This document shows positions 43,350 to 51,318 of a stretch of DNA of 64,000 nt, in pieces (the stretch's first letter is position 1; each line of letters begins with the position of its first letter). Position numbers and translations under genes: made by a program. The notes beneath the pieces were generated by a model. That model was not told the origin of the DNA and did not search any database. It worked only from the letters and a program-made list of their open reading frames with translations. This stretch comes from Lachnospiraceae bacterium (GTDB taxonomy: Bacteria; Bacillota; Clostridia; Lachnospirales; Lachnospiraceae): contig CABJAV010000010.1 in assembly GCA_902363675.1 (NCBI GenBank), forward strand, positions 34,960 through 98,959, written 5' to 3'.

Positions 43350-44153
43350 ATGTTAGAATTATGTAGTATTGCGAGTGGAAGCAGTGGCAATTGTATCTGT
43401 GTAGGGTCAGACGATTCCCATGTACTGATCGATGCAGGCATCAGCGGGAAAAAGATCGAGAACGGACTCAATGCTATTGATTTAAAAAGCCAGGATATGC
43501 AGGGGATACTTGTGACACATGAGCATATTGACCATATCGCGGGACTTGGTGTGATGGCAAGGCGCTATGGTCTGCCGCTGTATGCGACACCTGGAACCAT
43601 TGATGCAATAAAAAATGTAAAGTCTGTGGGAAAAATTGATGAAAGTCTTTTTCACCCCATTACACCAATGGAAGAATTTTCAATTGGTGATTTAGAAATT
43701 ACACCGATTCCGATTTCGCATGATGCAGCTGAACCGGTGGCATACCGTATCAAAAAGGATCATCATGTTTTTGCGGTTGTTACAGATCTTGGAACCTATG
43801 ATGATGCCATAATACAGGAACTTCAGGGCTTGGAAGTTCTTCTGCTGGAAGCAAATCATGATATACATATGTTGGAGACAGGCGCATACCCCTATCCGTT
43901 GAAGAGACGTATTATGGGAGACAGAGGGCATTTGTCGAATGAGCGAAGCGGGCAGCTGCTTGGCGAACTTCTTCATGATAAATTTGGAACAGTTATGCTG
44001 GGCCACCTGAGCAAAGAAAATAATTACGAGGAACTGGCCTATGAGGCGGTGCGTTTGGAGGTTACGAGTGGAGATAATCCATACAAAGCAGATGATTTCC
44101 CGATGTATGTAGCCAAAAGAGACGCCGTTTCGCCGGTACTTCGTGCACAATAA
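43350..44153 (+). CDS. yycJ: YycJ/WalJ-type metallo-beta-lactamase-fold hydrolase
   Basis: The 267-residue protein starts at ATG 43350, one base after the stop of the FtsA-like gene. It opens with LCSIASGSSGNC and carries the metal motif THEHIDHIAG, then VVTDLG and LLEANHD, and GHLSKENN at the end. YycJ proteins are linked to cell wall control and to DNA repair as a 5'-3' exonuclease. The start choice excludes a 25-residue extension that would overlap the upstream gene. Confidence 0.88.
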   Translation: MLELCSIASGSSGNCICVGSDDSHVLIDAGISGKKIENGLNAIDLKSQDMQGILVTHEHIDHIAGLGVMARRYGLPLYATPGTIDAIKNVKSVGKIDESLFHPITPMEEFSIGDLEITPIPISHDAAEPVAYRIKKDHHVFAVVTDLGTYDDAIIQELQGLEVLLLEANHDIHMLETGAYPYPLKRRIMGDRGHLSNERSGQLLGELLHDKFGTVMLGHLSKENNYEELAYEAVRLEVTSGDNPYKADDFPMYVAKRDAVSPVLRAQ

Positions 44154-44167
44154 AAAGGAGAATAAAA

Positions 44168-44452
44168 ATGGAAAAGACAGTAGATAAGACAATTATTACC
44201 GTAGTAGGAAAGGATACCGTAGGTATTATCGCAAAAGTTTGTACATACCTTGCAGAAAACGGAGTCAATATTCTGGATATTTCCCAGACAATCGTTTCCG
44301 GATATTTTAACATGATGATGATTACAGACATCAGTGGTGCCACAAAGTCATTTGCTGCAATTTCAGATGAGATGGAAAAACTCGGAGAAGAGATTGGCGT
44401 TGTGATCAAATGTCAGCGTGAAGAAATCTTTGAGAAAATGCACCGTATCTAA
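44168..44452 (+). CDS. ACT-domain protein (UPF0237)
   Basis: The 94-residue protein is a single ACT domain ([20 protein letters not shown], then [19 protein letters not shown]), a ligand-binding fold of the GcvR type. AAAAGGAG lies 7 bases before the ATG. It is almost always followed by a UPF0210 gene, as here, and the two are taken to act together on an unknown small molecule. Confidence 0.92.
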   Translation: MEKTVDKTIITVVGKDTVGIIAKVCTYLAENGVNILDISQTIVSGYFNMMMITDISGATKSFAAISDEMEKLGEEIGVVIKCQREEIFEKMHRI

Positions 44453-44478
44453 TATTGTTTGCCAGAAGGAGTAAATTC

Positions 44479-45843
44479 ATGATAAATATCGGAGAAGTAA
44501 TCGAAACCAATGAAATGATCGAGAAAGAGAATCTGGATGTGCGTACCATCACATTAGGTATCAGCCTTTTGGATTGTATTGATTCTGATCTGGATCGTTT
44601 AAATGAGAACATTTATAACAAAATTACAACCGTTGCCAAGGATCTGGTGGCTGTTGGAGAGAGCATTGAGAATAACTATTGCATTCCAATTGTAAATAAG
44701 AGAATTTCTGTGACACCAATCGCTTTGGTCGGTGGTGCAGCATGTAAGACTTCAGAGGATTTTGCAACGATTGCAGCGACACTTGACCGTGCAGCAAAGG
44801 CGGTAGGTGTTAACCTGATCGGTGGGTATTCTGCACTGGTATCTAAAGGAATGACAAAGGCAGATGAACTTCTGATTCGTTCTATTCCACAGGCATTACA
44901 TAACACAGAGAGAGTCTGCAGTTCAGTAAACCTTGCATCGACAAAGACCGGAATCAATATGGATGCGGTCCGCCTTATGGGTGAAATTATTTTACAGACA
45001 GCAGAAATCTCCAAGGATAATGATTCTGCAGATTGTATGAAGCTGGTGGTATTCTGTAATGCACCAGATGATAATCCGTTTATGGCAGGTGCGTTCCATG
45101 GAGTAACAGAAGCCGACGCTGTCATCAATGTCGGAGTCAGTGGACCGGGTGTTGTAAAGACCGCATTGGAAAAAGTGCGTGGAGAGAGTTTTGAAGTTCT
45201 CTGTGAGACAATAAAGAAGACTGCATTTAAGGTAACACGTGTTGGACAGCTGGTAGCACAGGAAGCATCCAAAAAGCTTGGTATTCCATTTGGAATTATC
45301 GATCTTTCCCTTGCTCCGACTCCTGCAATTGGTGACAGTGTTGCAGATATTCTCTGCGAGTGTGGTCTTGAGTATGCAGGTGCACCTGGTACAACTGCAG
45401 CACTTGCCATGTTGAATGATCAGGTAAAGAAGGGTGGCGTTATGGCATCTTCCTATGTAGGAGGACTCAGTGGAGCATTCATTCCGGTGAGTGAAGATCA
45501 GGGAATGATCAATGCCGTAGAAGCAAATGCAATTACCCTTGAGAAGTTAGAGGCAATGACCTGTGTATGTTCTGTAGGTCTTGATATGATTGCAATTCCT
45601 GGAGATACAAAGGCAACAACGATTTCCGGAATGATCGCAGATGAGATGGCGCTCGGAATGGTAAATCAGAAAACAACTGCAGCACGTCTGATTCCGGCAA
45701 TCGGAAAAGGTGTTGGTGATAAAGTAGAATTTGGTGGCTTATTTGGATATGCACCGGTTATGCCAGTGAATCCATATTCATGCGCAGACTTCATCAACCG
45801 CAAAGGCCGTATCCCGGCTCCAATTCATTCATTTAAAAATTGA
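44479..45843 (+). CDS. UPF0210 (PFL-family, DUF711) protein
   Basis: The 454-residue protein starts at ATG 44479, 6 bases after AGAAGGAG, 26 bases after the ACT gene; a frame extension to 44455 overlaps the ribosome site. Its features are [31 protein letters not shown] and [17 protein letters not shown]. It is named from structural similarity to pyruvate formate-lyase but lacks the glycyl radical segment RVSGY, so it is not such an enzyme by sequence. Function unknown. Confidence 0.92.
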   Translation: MINIGEVIETNEMIEKENLDVRTITLGISLLDCIDSDLDRLNENIYNKITTVAKDLVAVGESIENNYCIPIVNKRISVTPIALVGGAACKTSEDFATIAATLDRAAKAVGVNLIGGYSALVSKGMTKADELLIRSIPQALHNTERVCSSVNLASTKTGINMDAVRLMGEIILQTAEISKDNDSADCMKLVVFCNAPDDNPFMAGAFHGVTEADAVINVGVSGPGVVKTALEKVRGESFEVLCETIKKTAFKVTRVGQLVAQEASKKLGIPFGIIDLSLAPTPAIGDSVADILCECGLEYAGAPGTTAALAMLNDQVKKGGVMASSYVGGLSGAFIPVSEDQGMINAVEANAITLEKLEAMTCVCSVGLDMIAIPGDTKATTISGMIADEMALGMVNQKTTAARLIPAIGKGVGDKVEFGGLFGYAPVMPVNPYSCADFINRKGRIPAPIHSFKN

Positions 45844-45850
45844 CGAGAAA

Positions 45851-45967
45851 GCTACGAGACGCGTAAAAGAAAAGAATCCCAGCCAGGTTTCGCTTGCGAA
45901 AACCTGGCTGGGATTCTTTTCTTTTATGGGGCGACAGCCCGCGCAGCGAATCGACGCGTCTCGTAGC
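45851..45967 (+). repeat. Nested inverted-repeat element after the UPF0210 gene
   Basis: An outer 14-bp perfect inverted repeat GCTACGAGACGCGT (45851-45864) / ACGCGTCTCGTAGC (45954-45967) encloses a 26-bp perfect inverted repeat (45865-45890 with 45900-45925) that abuts its left arm and ends in AAAAGAAAAG/CTTTTCTTTT. Between the inner hairpin and the right outer arm is a 28-base GC-rich spacer. The inner hairpin can act as a bidirectional terminator, since the A- and T-rich tracts sit at the base of the stem. The extra outer arm suggests a small mobile or REP-like element. Confidence 0.8.
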
Positions 45968-46079
45968 AAATGGATATATGCAAAAAGAAAAAGTGTAATG
46001 TCCACAAAAAATAGAAAGATTGGACATATAAGGTAAATTATATGGAATCTAGTGAGAAGAGCAGCCATAGTTTTACGAA

Positions 46080-46131
46080 TGTTAACCTTGAATGATTGAG
46101 GGTTGACACTTTGAAAAAGAAGTACTAATAT
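46080..46131 (+). promoter_or_regulatory. bioY: bioY promoter overlapped by a BirA operator
   Basis: TGTTAAC (46080-46086) and GTTGACA (46102-46108) are spaced by 15 bases, matching the BirA operator of Firmicutes (TGTTAAC-N14-16-GTTAACA). The second half-site contains the -35 box TTGACA (46103-46108), followed by a 17-base spacer and TATA-like TAATAT (46126-46131). Biotinyl-AMP-loaded BirA would repress bioY. Confidence 0.85.
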
Positions 46132-46147
46132 ATTTGACGAACAAGAT

Positions 46148-46180
46148 GATAGTGTCAAGTTTTCTATGAAAACATGATAT
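46148..46180 (+). repeat. Palindromic 5'-UTR repeat, copy 2
   Basis: GATAGTGTCAAGTTTTCTAT followed by GAAAACATGATAT matches the element at 9502-9534 with one substitution (CATGA for CTTGA). It lies in the expected untranslated leader of bioY. Confidence 0.6.
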
Positions 46181-46202
46181 TCAAAATGAAGGGAGAAACA
46201 TT

Positions 46203-46781
46203 ATGAAATTATCAGTTCGAACCATATGTATGGTTGCTATGTTTACAGCCGTTATATCGGTATTGTCTATTATGCAGATTCCAACACCATGGGGAGTGCC
46301 TTTTACTTTACAGACATTTGCAATGGCGCTGTGTGGATATGTACTTGGATGGAAGTATGGAACACTTTCTACAATTCTTTATATCCTGATTGGAGCAATC
46401 GGCGTGCCGGTATTTGCCGGAATGTCAGCGGGAGTAGGTATTCTGACTGGTGCAACTGGAGGATATCTTTTTGGATTTATTATTATGACATTCCTTTGTG
46501 GAATCGGAAGAGTTTATATGAAGAAGGGTGTCAAAGGTATTGTCTGGCTTGTAGTATTTTCAGCACTTGGATTGGCGGCTTGTCACATCCTTGGTATTAT
46601 TCGGTTAAAATATGTGGCAAATTTATCATGGGCAGTCGCAGCAATAAAAGGTTCTGTTCCTTATCTTGCAAAAGATATTGCATCTGTGATTGGTGCTTAT
46701 CTGGTAGCGCTTGCAATTCGTCGTGCACTTCGTTCTACAAACTTACTGGATTGGGAGAATGAAAAAAAGGCACATGCATAA
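46203..46781 (+). CDS. bioY: Biotin transporter BioY
   Basis: The 192-residue membrane protein is the substrate-binding S component of ECF-type biotin import. It has six hydrophobic segments with the BioY patterns IPTPWGVPFTLQTFAMALCG and IGVPVFAGMSAGVGILTGAT and GGYLFGFI. GAAGGGAG precedes the ATG. Its promoter carries a BirA operator. A DUF1284 gene overlaps its 3' end. Confidence 0.95.
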   Translation: MKLSVRTICMVAMFTAVISVLSIMQIPTPWGVPFTLQTFAMALCGYVLGWKYGTLSTILYILIGAIGVPVFAGMSAGVGILTGATGGYLFGFIIMTFLCGIGRVYMKKGVKGIVWLVVFSALGLAACHILGIIRLKYVANLSWAVAAIKGSVPYLAKDIASVIGAYLVALAIRRALRSTNLLDWENEKKAHA

Positions 46782-47190
46782 ATACAGAGAATTTCGTGTA
46801 CATCATATTTTATGCACACAGTTGTATCAGGGATTGGGATATGATGGAGATTTTTGTGAAAATATGACGGCTATTGTTTCGGATCTGCGAAAGAATCCGG
46901 ATCAGCCATTGCGACTGGTTGCAAAAGCGGATGCAATATGTGCGAATTGTCCGAATCGTTTGGGAAATGACTTTTGCACAAATGGAGACAACCATGTAGC
47001 AATTAAAGACAGGAAGCTGCTTGCACCGCTGCATTTGACAGAAGGTGAAATATACACCTATACACAATTGCTGCAGCATTCCAAAAAATATCTGACAAAA
47101 GACGTCTTTGCCGAGAGCTGTGCCAGCTGCAACTGGTATCAGCAGGGCATCTGTAAATATGAAAAATTGCAGTTCACACCGTCGATGTGA
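46759..47190 (+). CDS. DUF1284 Cys-rich protein
   Basis: The product, 143 residues from ATG 46759 (or 138 from ATG 46774; neither has an ideal ribosome site), overlaps bioY by up to 23 bases. It has RVHHILCTQLYQGLGYD, the DUF1284 start, and a C-terminal set of Cys residues (CANCPNR, NDFCTNG, CASCNWYQQGIC) that could bind a metal or Fe-S cluster. Overlap with bioY suggests co-transcription under BirA control. Function is unknown. Confidence 0.82.
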   Translation: MKKRHMHKYREFRVHHILCTQLYQGLGYDGDFCENMTAIVSDLRKNPDQPLRLVAKADAICANCPNRLGNDFCTNGDNHVAIKDRKLLAPLHLTEGEIYTYTQLLQHSKKYLTKDVFAESCASCNWYQQGICKYEKLQFTPSM

Positions 47191-47236
47191 ACAGTAACAT
47201 AAAAATTACTAATAATTTTAAGAAGAGAAACTTTCT

Positions 47237-47265
47237 TGACAACTTTATGTTTCCATGCTTAAATA
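47237..47265 (+). promoter_or_regulatory. Predicted promoter of the ZTP-riboswitch purine operon
   Basis: TTGACA (47237-47242), 17 bases, TTAAAT (47260-47265), directly before the riboswitch. Confidence 0.65.
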
Positions 47266-47272
47266 AATTTAG

Positions 47273-47492
47273 TTATATGACTGACGGAATTTATGTGGAA
47301 GAACCACGTGGAGTATAACATCAGGCAGTTTTTAACTGCTGGGAAAGGCAATGTCTCTTCGGGACATCGCGGCAACGATTCATAGAAACGTTGCAATTGC
47401 CGACCGTCTGGGCAACCTGCACATTTGAGGGCAATGCAGTGCGCATTACCTTATATGCTATTGTGTAAGTTCTCAGATGTGTCGGCTTTTTT
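47273..47492 (+). promoter_or_regulatory. ZTP (pfl) riboswitch with terminator
   Basis: The leader starts with a P1 stem GTTATA/TATAAC (47273-47278 with 47315-47320) enclosing TGACTGACGG and a GTGG/CCAC helix, as in the ZTP consensus. A long variable linker with two hairpins leads to the conserved 3' part GCCGACCGTCTGGGCA (47399-47414). A terminator follows: GCACATTTGAG with CTCAGATGTGT, extended by GTCGGC (47481-47486), which can pair with GCCGAC of the aptamer, and then TTTTTT. ZMP/ZTP binding should prevent termination. The downstream enzymes consume ZMP, which fits. Confidence 0.88.
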
Positions 47493-47543
47493 CATACAAT
47501 TGATTGAATAAAAGATGATGTTTTATGCGAAAGGAGATCAAAA

Positions 47544-48257
47544 ATGCAAAAGGTAGCACTGAGCAAAGAATTAGCTGCAACAACTTATCCGGGAAGAGGA
47601 ATCGTAATCGGAAAATCAAAAGATGGTAAGAAGGCGGTAACTGCATATTTTATCATGGGAAGAAGCGCAAACAGCCGTAATCGTGTCTTTGTAGAGGATG
47701 GCGAAGGCATCCGCACACAGGCATTTGATCCTTCCAAGTTAGAAGATCCAAGTCTGATTATTTACGCACCGGTACGTGTACTTGGGAACAAGACAATTGT
47801 AACAAACGGTGATCAGACCGATACAATCTACGAACTGATGGACAAGCAGCAGACATTTGAGCAGGCACTTCGTACGAGAGAGTTCGAGCCGGATGCACCA
47901 AATTATACACCACGTATTTCAGGAATCATGCATATCGATAAGGGTGAGTTTAATTATGCAATGTCCATTTTAAAGAGCAACAATGGAAATCCGGATGCAT
48001 GCAATCGTTATACTTTTGCATATTCGAATCCGGTTGCAGGAGAAGGACATTTCATTCACACTTATATGGGAGATGGAAATCCGCTTCCAAGTTTTGAAGG
48101 AGAACCGACATGGGTAGATATTGACGGTGACATTGATACCTTTACACAGATGGTATGGGAAAATTTAAATGAGGACAACAAAGTTTCCCTGTTTGTTCGT
48201 TTTATTGATATTGAAACAGGAAAATATGAGTCCCGCATTGTTAATAAAAACAAATAA
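47544..48257 (+). CDS. PurO-like IMP cyclohydrolase
   Basis: The 237-residue protein belongs to the IMP cyclohydrolase family related to archaeal PurO (YPGRGIVIGKSKDGKKAVTA, FIMGRSANSRNRVFVE). It closes formyl-AICAR to IMP, the final step of purine synthesis. Most bacteria use the PurH bifunctional enzyme instead; here the cyclohydrolase is a separate, unrelated protein followed 50 bases later by a stand-alone AICAR transformylase. It is under ZTP riboswitch control. Confidence 0.9.
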   Translation: MQKVALSKELAATTYPGRGIVIGKSKDGKKAVTAYFIMGRSANSRNRVFVEDGEGIRTQAFDPSKLEDPSLIIYAPVRVLGNKTIVTNGDQTDTIYELMDKQQTFEQALRTREFEPDAPNYTPRISGIMHIDKGEFNYAMSILKSNNGNPDACNRYTFAYSNPVAGEGHFIHTYMGDGNPLPSFEGEPTWVDIDGDIDTFTQMVWENLNEDNKVSLFVRFIDIETGKYESRIVNKNK

Positions 48258-48307
48258 TTGCAACAGAAATAACAGTAAAAGTAGAATACAAAAATAAGGA
48301 GAAAATC

Positions 48308-49486
48308 ATGCAGGAATATGAATTAAAATACGGATGTAACCCAAATCAGAAACCTTCCAGAATTTATATGCAGAATGGAGAGCTGCCAATCAAAGTATTA
48401 TGTGGTCGTGCAGGATATATCAATTTTCTTGATGCATTTAACGGCTGGCAGCTGGTAAGAGAATTAAAGAAAGCGACCGGACTTCCGGCAGCTACATCTT
48501 TTAAGCATGTTTCACCAGCCGGTGCGGCAGTCGGTTTGCCACTGTCTGATGTAGAGAAGAAAATTTACTGGGTAGATGATATGGATGTAGAGTTTACGCC
48601 ACTTGCAAATGCTTATATCCGTGCAAGAGGTGCAGACCGTATGTCTTCTTTCGGAGATTTTATTTCTCTGTCTGATGTGTGTGATGCAGCAACCGCACTT
48701 GTTATTAAAAGAGAGGTGTCCGATGGTGTGATCGCACCGGGATATACCGATGAGGCACTTGAAATTTTAAAACAGAAAAAGAAAGGCAATTACTGTGTAA
48801 TCGAAATTGATCCAAATTATGAGCCGGCTCCAATCGAGCGCAAGGATGTGTTTGGTATCACATTCGAGCAGGGAAGAAATGAATTGCACATTGATGAGCA
48901 TTTCTTTGATAACATTGTGACAGAAAACAAAGAGCTTACCGAGCAGGCAAAGATTGATCTTACTATTGCAATGATTACATTGAAGTATACACAGTCCAAT
49001 TCAGTATGTTATGTCAAGGGTGGACAGGCGATTGGTATCGGTGCCGGTCAGCAGTCTCGAATTCATTGTACACGTCTGGCAGGTTCTAAGGCAGACAACT
49101 GGTGGCTGCGTCAGTCTCCACAGGTATTAGGACTACAGTTCGTAGATGGTATCAAACGTGCAGACCGTGACAACGCAATTGATCTTTATATGGGTGAGGA
49201 CTACATGGATGTTCTTGCAGATGGTGCATGGGAAAATATTTTTAAAGTGAAACCACCTGTATTTACAGCAGAAGAAAAGCGTGCATGGTTAGACAAGAAT
49301 ACAGATGTTGCATTAGGTTCTGACGCATTTTTCCCATTTGGTGATAATATCGAGCGCGCACATAAGAGTGGTGTAAAATATATTGCAGAACCAGGTGGAT
49401 CTGTTCGTGACGATCATGTAATTGACACTTGCAACAAGTATGGAATGGTAATGAGTTTTACAGGAATCCGTCTGTTCCATCATTAA
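48308..49486 (+). CDS. Stand-alone AICAR formyltransferase
   Basis: The 392-residue protein corresponds to the transformylase part of PurH only: ELKYGCNPNQKPSRIYM at the start, the catalytic Lys-His pair in ATSFKHVSPAGAAVGLP near residue 65, and GIGAGQQSRIHCTRLAGSKA, FFPFGDNIERAH. The cyclohydrolase half of PurH is missing and is supplied by the upstream PurO-like gene. It transfers a formyl group from 10-formyl-THF to ZMP. AAGGAG precedes the ATG. Confidence 0.93.
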   Translation: MQEYELKYGCNPNQKPSRIYMQNGELPIKVLCGRAGYINFLDAFNGWQLVRELKKATGLPAATSFKHVSPAGAAVGLPLSDVEKKIYWVDDMDVEFTPLANAYIRARGADRMSSFGDFISLSDVCDAATALVIKREVSDGVIAPGYTDEALEILKQKKKGNYCVIEIDPNYEPAPIERKDVFGITFEQGRNELHIDEHFFDNIVTENKELTEQAKIDLTIAMITLKYTQSNSVCYVKGGQAIGIGAGQQSRIHCTRLAGSKADNWWLRQSPQVLGLQFVDGIKRADRDNAIDLYMGEDYMDVLADGAWENIFKVKPPVFTAEEKRAWLDKNTDVALGSDAFFPFGDNIERAHKSGVKYIAEPGGSVRDDHVIDTCNKYGMVMSFTGIRLFHH

Positions 49487-49528
49487 TTACATACAAATAA
49501 TTTACTTGCATTTATTAGAAAACCAAAG

Positions 49529-49556
49529 TAAAATTATAGGTAAAAAGTACCGATGA
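49529..49556 (+). promoter_or_regulatory. Candidate sigma-28 (SigD) promoter of the chemoreceptor gene
   Basis: TAAA (49529-49532), a 16-base spacer and ACCGATGA (49549-49556) resemble the motility sigma consensus TAAA-N15-GCCGATAT, 30 bases before the start codon. The match is partial. Confidence 0.35.
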
Positions 49557-49586
49557 TAAAAATATCTAGAATTAAGGAGAAAATTT

Positions 49587-50849
49587 ATGCAAGGAAAAGA
49601 GTATTTTCAGAACAGAAGGATTGCAGATAAGATTTCTTTGGTGCTAAAAGTTGTATTTGTTATACTGGCAATCAATAATATTTTGTTTGCCGCATTAATG
49701 ATTACTTTTGGACACCTCGTATTTTTGATTATTCCAGTGCTTGGCTTGATTATTATGCCGATTCTCGGTCAGCAAATGGTAAAAGCGCTCACAGATAACA
49801 TTCTTGAGCCATTGGAACAGATTGAAAATGCAGCAGAAGCGATGGCGCATGGAAATCTTGACATTGACGTAACCTATGAGGCAGAAGATGAACTTGGAAA
49901 ACTGGCACAGAGTTTTCGCAATACAGCAGCTTCTCTGAAAGAAGTTGTGGAGGATATCGATCAGCTTCTCACAGAATTTGCTAAGGGAAATTTTGATGCA
50001 AAGTCAGGAAACATCGAAGTTTATCGTGGTAATTTCAGTGAGATTTTAAGCAAACTTGAAGAGACAGAGAAAGGACTGAGCCAGACGATTTCGAATGTTC
50101 AGGAATCTTCAAATCAGGTTTCAGCAGGAGCAGATCAGCTGGCACAGAGTGCACAGGGACTTGCGGAAGGTGCAACCGATCAGGCTGCTGCACTTGAGGA
50201 ACTGACATCTTCTGTAAACGAAGTGGCAGAAAATGTGGCTGAGAATACAAAATCAACTGATCGAGTTCATGATCAGGCAAAAGAAGTTGCTATCAAGGCA
50301 GACAGTGGTACGGCAAAGATGAAGGAATTGATCGAGTCCATGAAACATATTTCTGATACCACAAACGATATTCAGGCTGTCATTGGAAAAATTGAAAGTA
50401 TTGCCAGTCAGACAAACCTTCTTTCTTTGAATGCATCGATTGAAGCGGCACGCGCAGGCGAGGCAGGAAAAGGTTTTGCCGTTGTTGCAGAACAGATCAA
50501 AGAACTTGCAGAAGAAAGTGCTGCTTCCGCAGAAGAGACACGTGTCATGCTGACAAACAGCCTGAATCAGGTAGAGATTGGAAGCAATGTTGCTGACCAG
50601 ACTTCACAGTTTATGGATGAGATGATTGAGCAGTTGGATGTTGTTGTTATGGAAGTTGCCAAGATTCGTCAGGTATCTGATCAGCAGGCAGAATCTGTAA
50701 AACAGATTTCGCAGGCAGTGGAGCAGGTAAGTAGTGTTGTACAGTCTAATTCTGCAACATCCGAGCAGGTATCTGCTACCAGTCAGGAGCTTTCAGCTTC
50801 AGCGGAAGGACTTGATGAGATGATTTCCAGATTCCAGATTCGTAAGTAG
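49587..50849 (+). CDS. Methyl-accepting chemotaxis protein without ligand-binding ectodomain
   Basis: The 420-residue receptor has two adjacent membrane helices (about 13-65) with almost no external loop, a HAMP-like region with [20 protein letters not shown], and a long coiled-coil signalling domain. The conserved tip reads [20 protein letters not shown] with [20 protein letters not shown]. Because there is no extracellular domain, it may sense membrane state or an internal signal, or act as an adaptor within receptor arrays. Confidence 0.92.
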   Translation: MQGKEYFQNRRIADKISLVLKVVFVILAINNILFAALMITFGHLVFLIIPVLGLIIMPILGQQMVKALTDNILEPLEQIENAAEAMAHGNLDIDVTYEAEDELGKLAQSFRNTAASLKEVVEDIDQLLTEFAKGNFDAKSGNIEVYRGNFSEILSKLEETEKGLSQTISNVQESSNQVSAGADQLAQSAQGLAEGATDQAAALEELTSSVNEVAENVAENTKSTDRVHDQAKEVAIKADSGTAKMKELIESMKHISDTTNDIQAVIGKIESIASQTNLLSLNASIEAARAGEAGKGFAVVAEQIKELAEESAASAEETRVMLTNSLNQVEIGSNVADQTSQFMDEMIEQLDVVVMEVAKIRQVSDQQAESVKQISQAVEQVSSVVQSNSATSEQVSATSQELSASAEGLDEMISRFQIRK

Positions 50850-50873
50850 TTTGTATTTAATTTAAAACTTGCC

Positions 50874-50970
50874 AAAGAGCAGTCGTATGTGCTTATATAG
50901 AGAGTATAAAGATGACTCTGACACCGAAACCAAGGTTGAGGTGAAAGGTATAGCATAGAACGACTGCTTT
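50874..50970 (+). ncRNA. Unassigned branched RNA structure before the hydrogenase-maturase operon
   Basis: Bases 50874-50897 pair with 50949-50970 (AAAG..CAGTCGT with ACGACTGCTTT, and ATG-TGCTATA-like with TATAGCAT) to close a long stem. Inside are two arms: AGAGT/ACTCT (50901-50905 with 50914-50918), and CACC-GA-AAC..GTT-GA-GGTG (50922-50943) with a tandem G-A internal loop. This is a three-way junction of about 97 bases. I could not match it to a known riboswitch class. Confidence 0.4.
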
Positions 50971-51000
50971 GTGTTTTCAGACATAAGGCTTATTTTGTAT

Positions 51001-51036
51001 GAATCAGGCTGTACCTTTTGAGGTACAGCCTGATTC
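51001..51036 (+). promoter_or_regulatory. 15-bp hairpin just before the TM1266-hyd operon
   Basis: GAATCAGGCTGTACC (51001-51015) pairs perfectly with GGTACAGCCTGATTC (51022-51036) around loop TTTTGA. There is no T-tract after it; the AAGGAGG ribosome site follows 7 bases later, so it may control translation or mRNA stability rather than terminate. Confidence 0.5.
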
Positions 51037-51054
51037 GTGTCATAAGGAGGAAAA

Positions 51055-51318
51055 ATGGAAAATAACACAAGAATCGCACTTATCGGTATTATTGTGGAAA
51101 AGGAAGAGTCTGCAGAACCATTGAATCATTTACTGCATGAGTACAGAGAATGTGTTGTGGGACGTATGGGCATTCCTTACCGCGACAAGGGTGTGAATAT
51201 TATCAGTGTTGCGGTGGATGCTCCGCAGGACACCATCAATGCATTGTCTGGTAAAATCGGAAGATTAGAAGGGGTGAGTGCAAAGACAGTTTATGCAAAC
51301 ATTAGTGGAAATTATTGA
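51055..51318 (+). CDS. TM1266-type iron-only hydrogenase system regulator
   Basis: The 87-residue ACT-like protein (RIALIGIIVEKEESAEPLNH, then GRMGIPYRDKGVNIISVAVD) belongs to the putative iron-only hydrogenase system regulator family, normally next to hydE, hydF and hydG, as here. AAGGAGG lies 5 bases before the ATG. Its last 26 bases overlap the hydE start region. The ligand is unknown. Confidence 0.88.
   Translation: MENNTRIALIGIIVEKEESAEPLNHLLHEYRECVVGRMGIPYRDKGVNIISVAVDAPQDTINALSGKIGRLEGVSAKTVYANISGNY

Noticed and set aside
44479-45843. Pyruvate formate-lyase-like glycyl radical enzyme
   Set aside because: The UPF0210 protein lacks the glycyl radical motif; only a family nickname suggests PFL.
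45851-45967. CRISPR repeat-like or tRNA-like structure
   Set aside because: It is a single nested inverted repeat without spacers and without tRNA arms.
51001-51036. Intrinsic terminator between the chemoreceptor and hyd genes
   Set aside because: The perfect hairpin has no T-tract on the plus strand and lies directly before a ribosome site.
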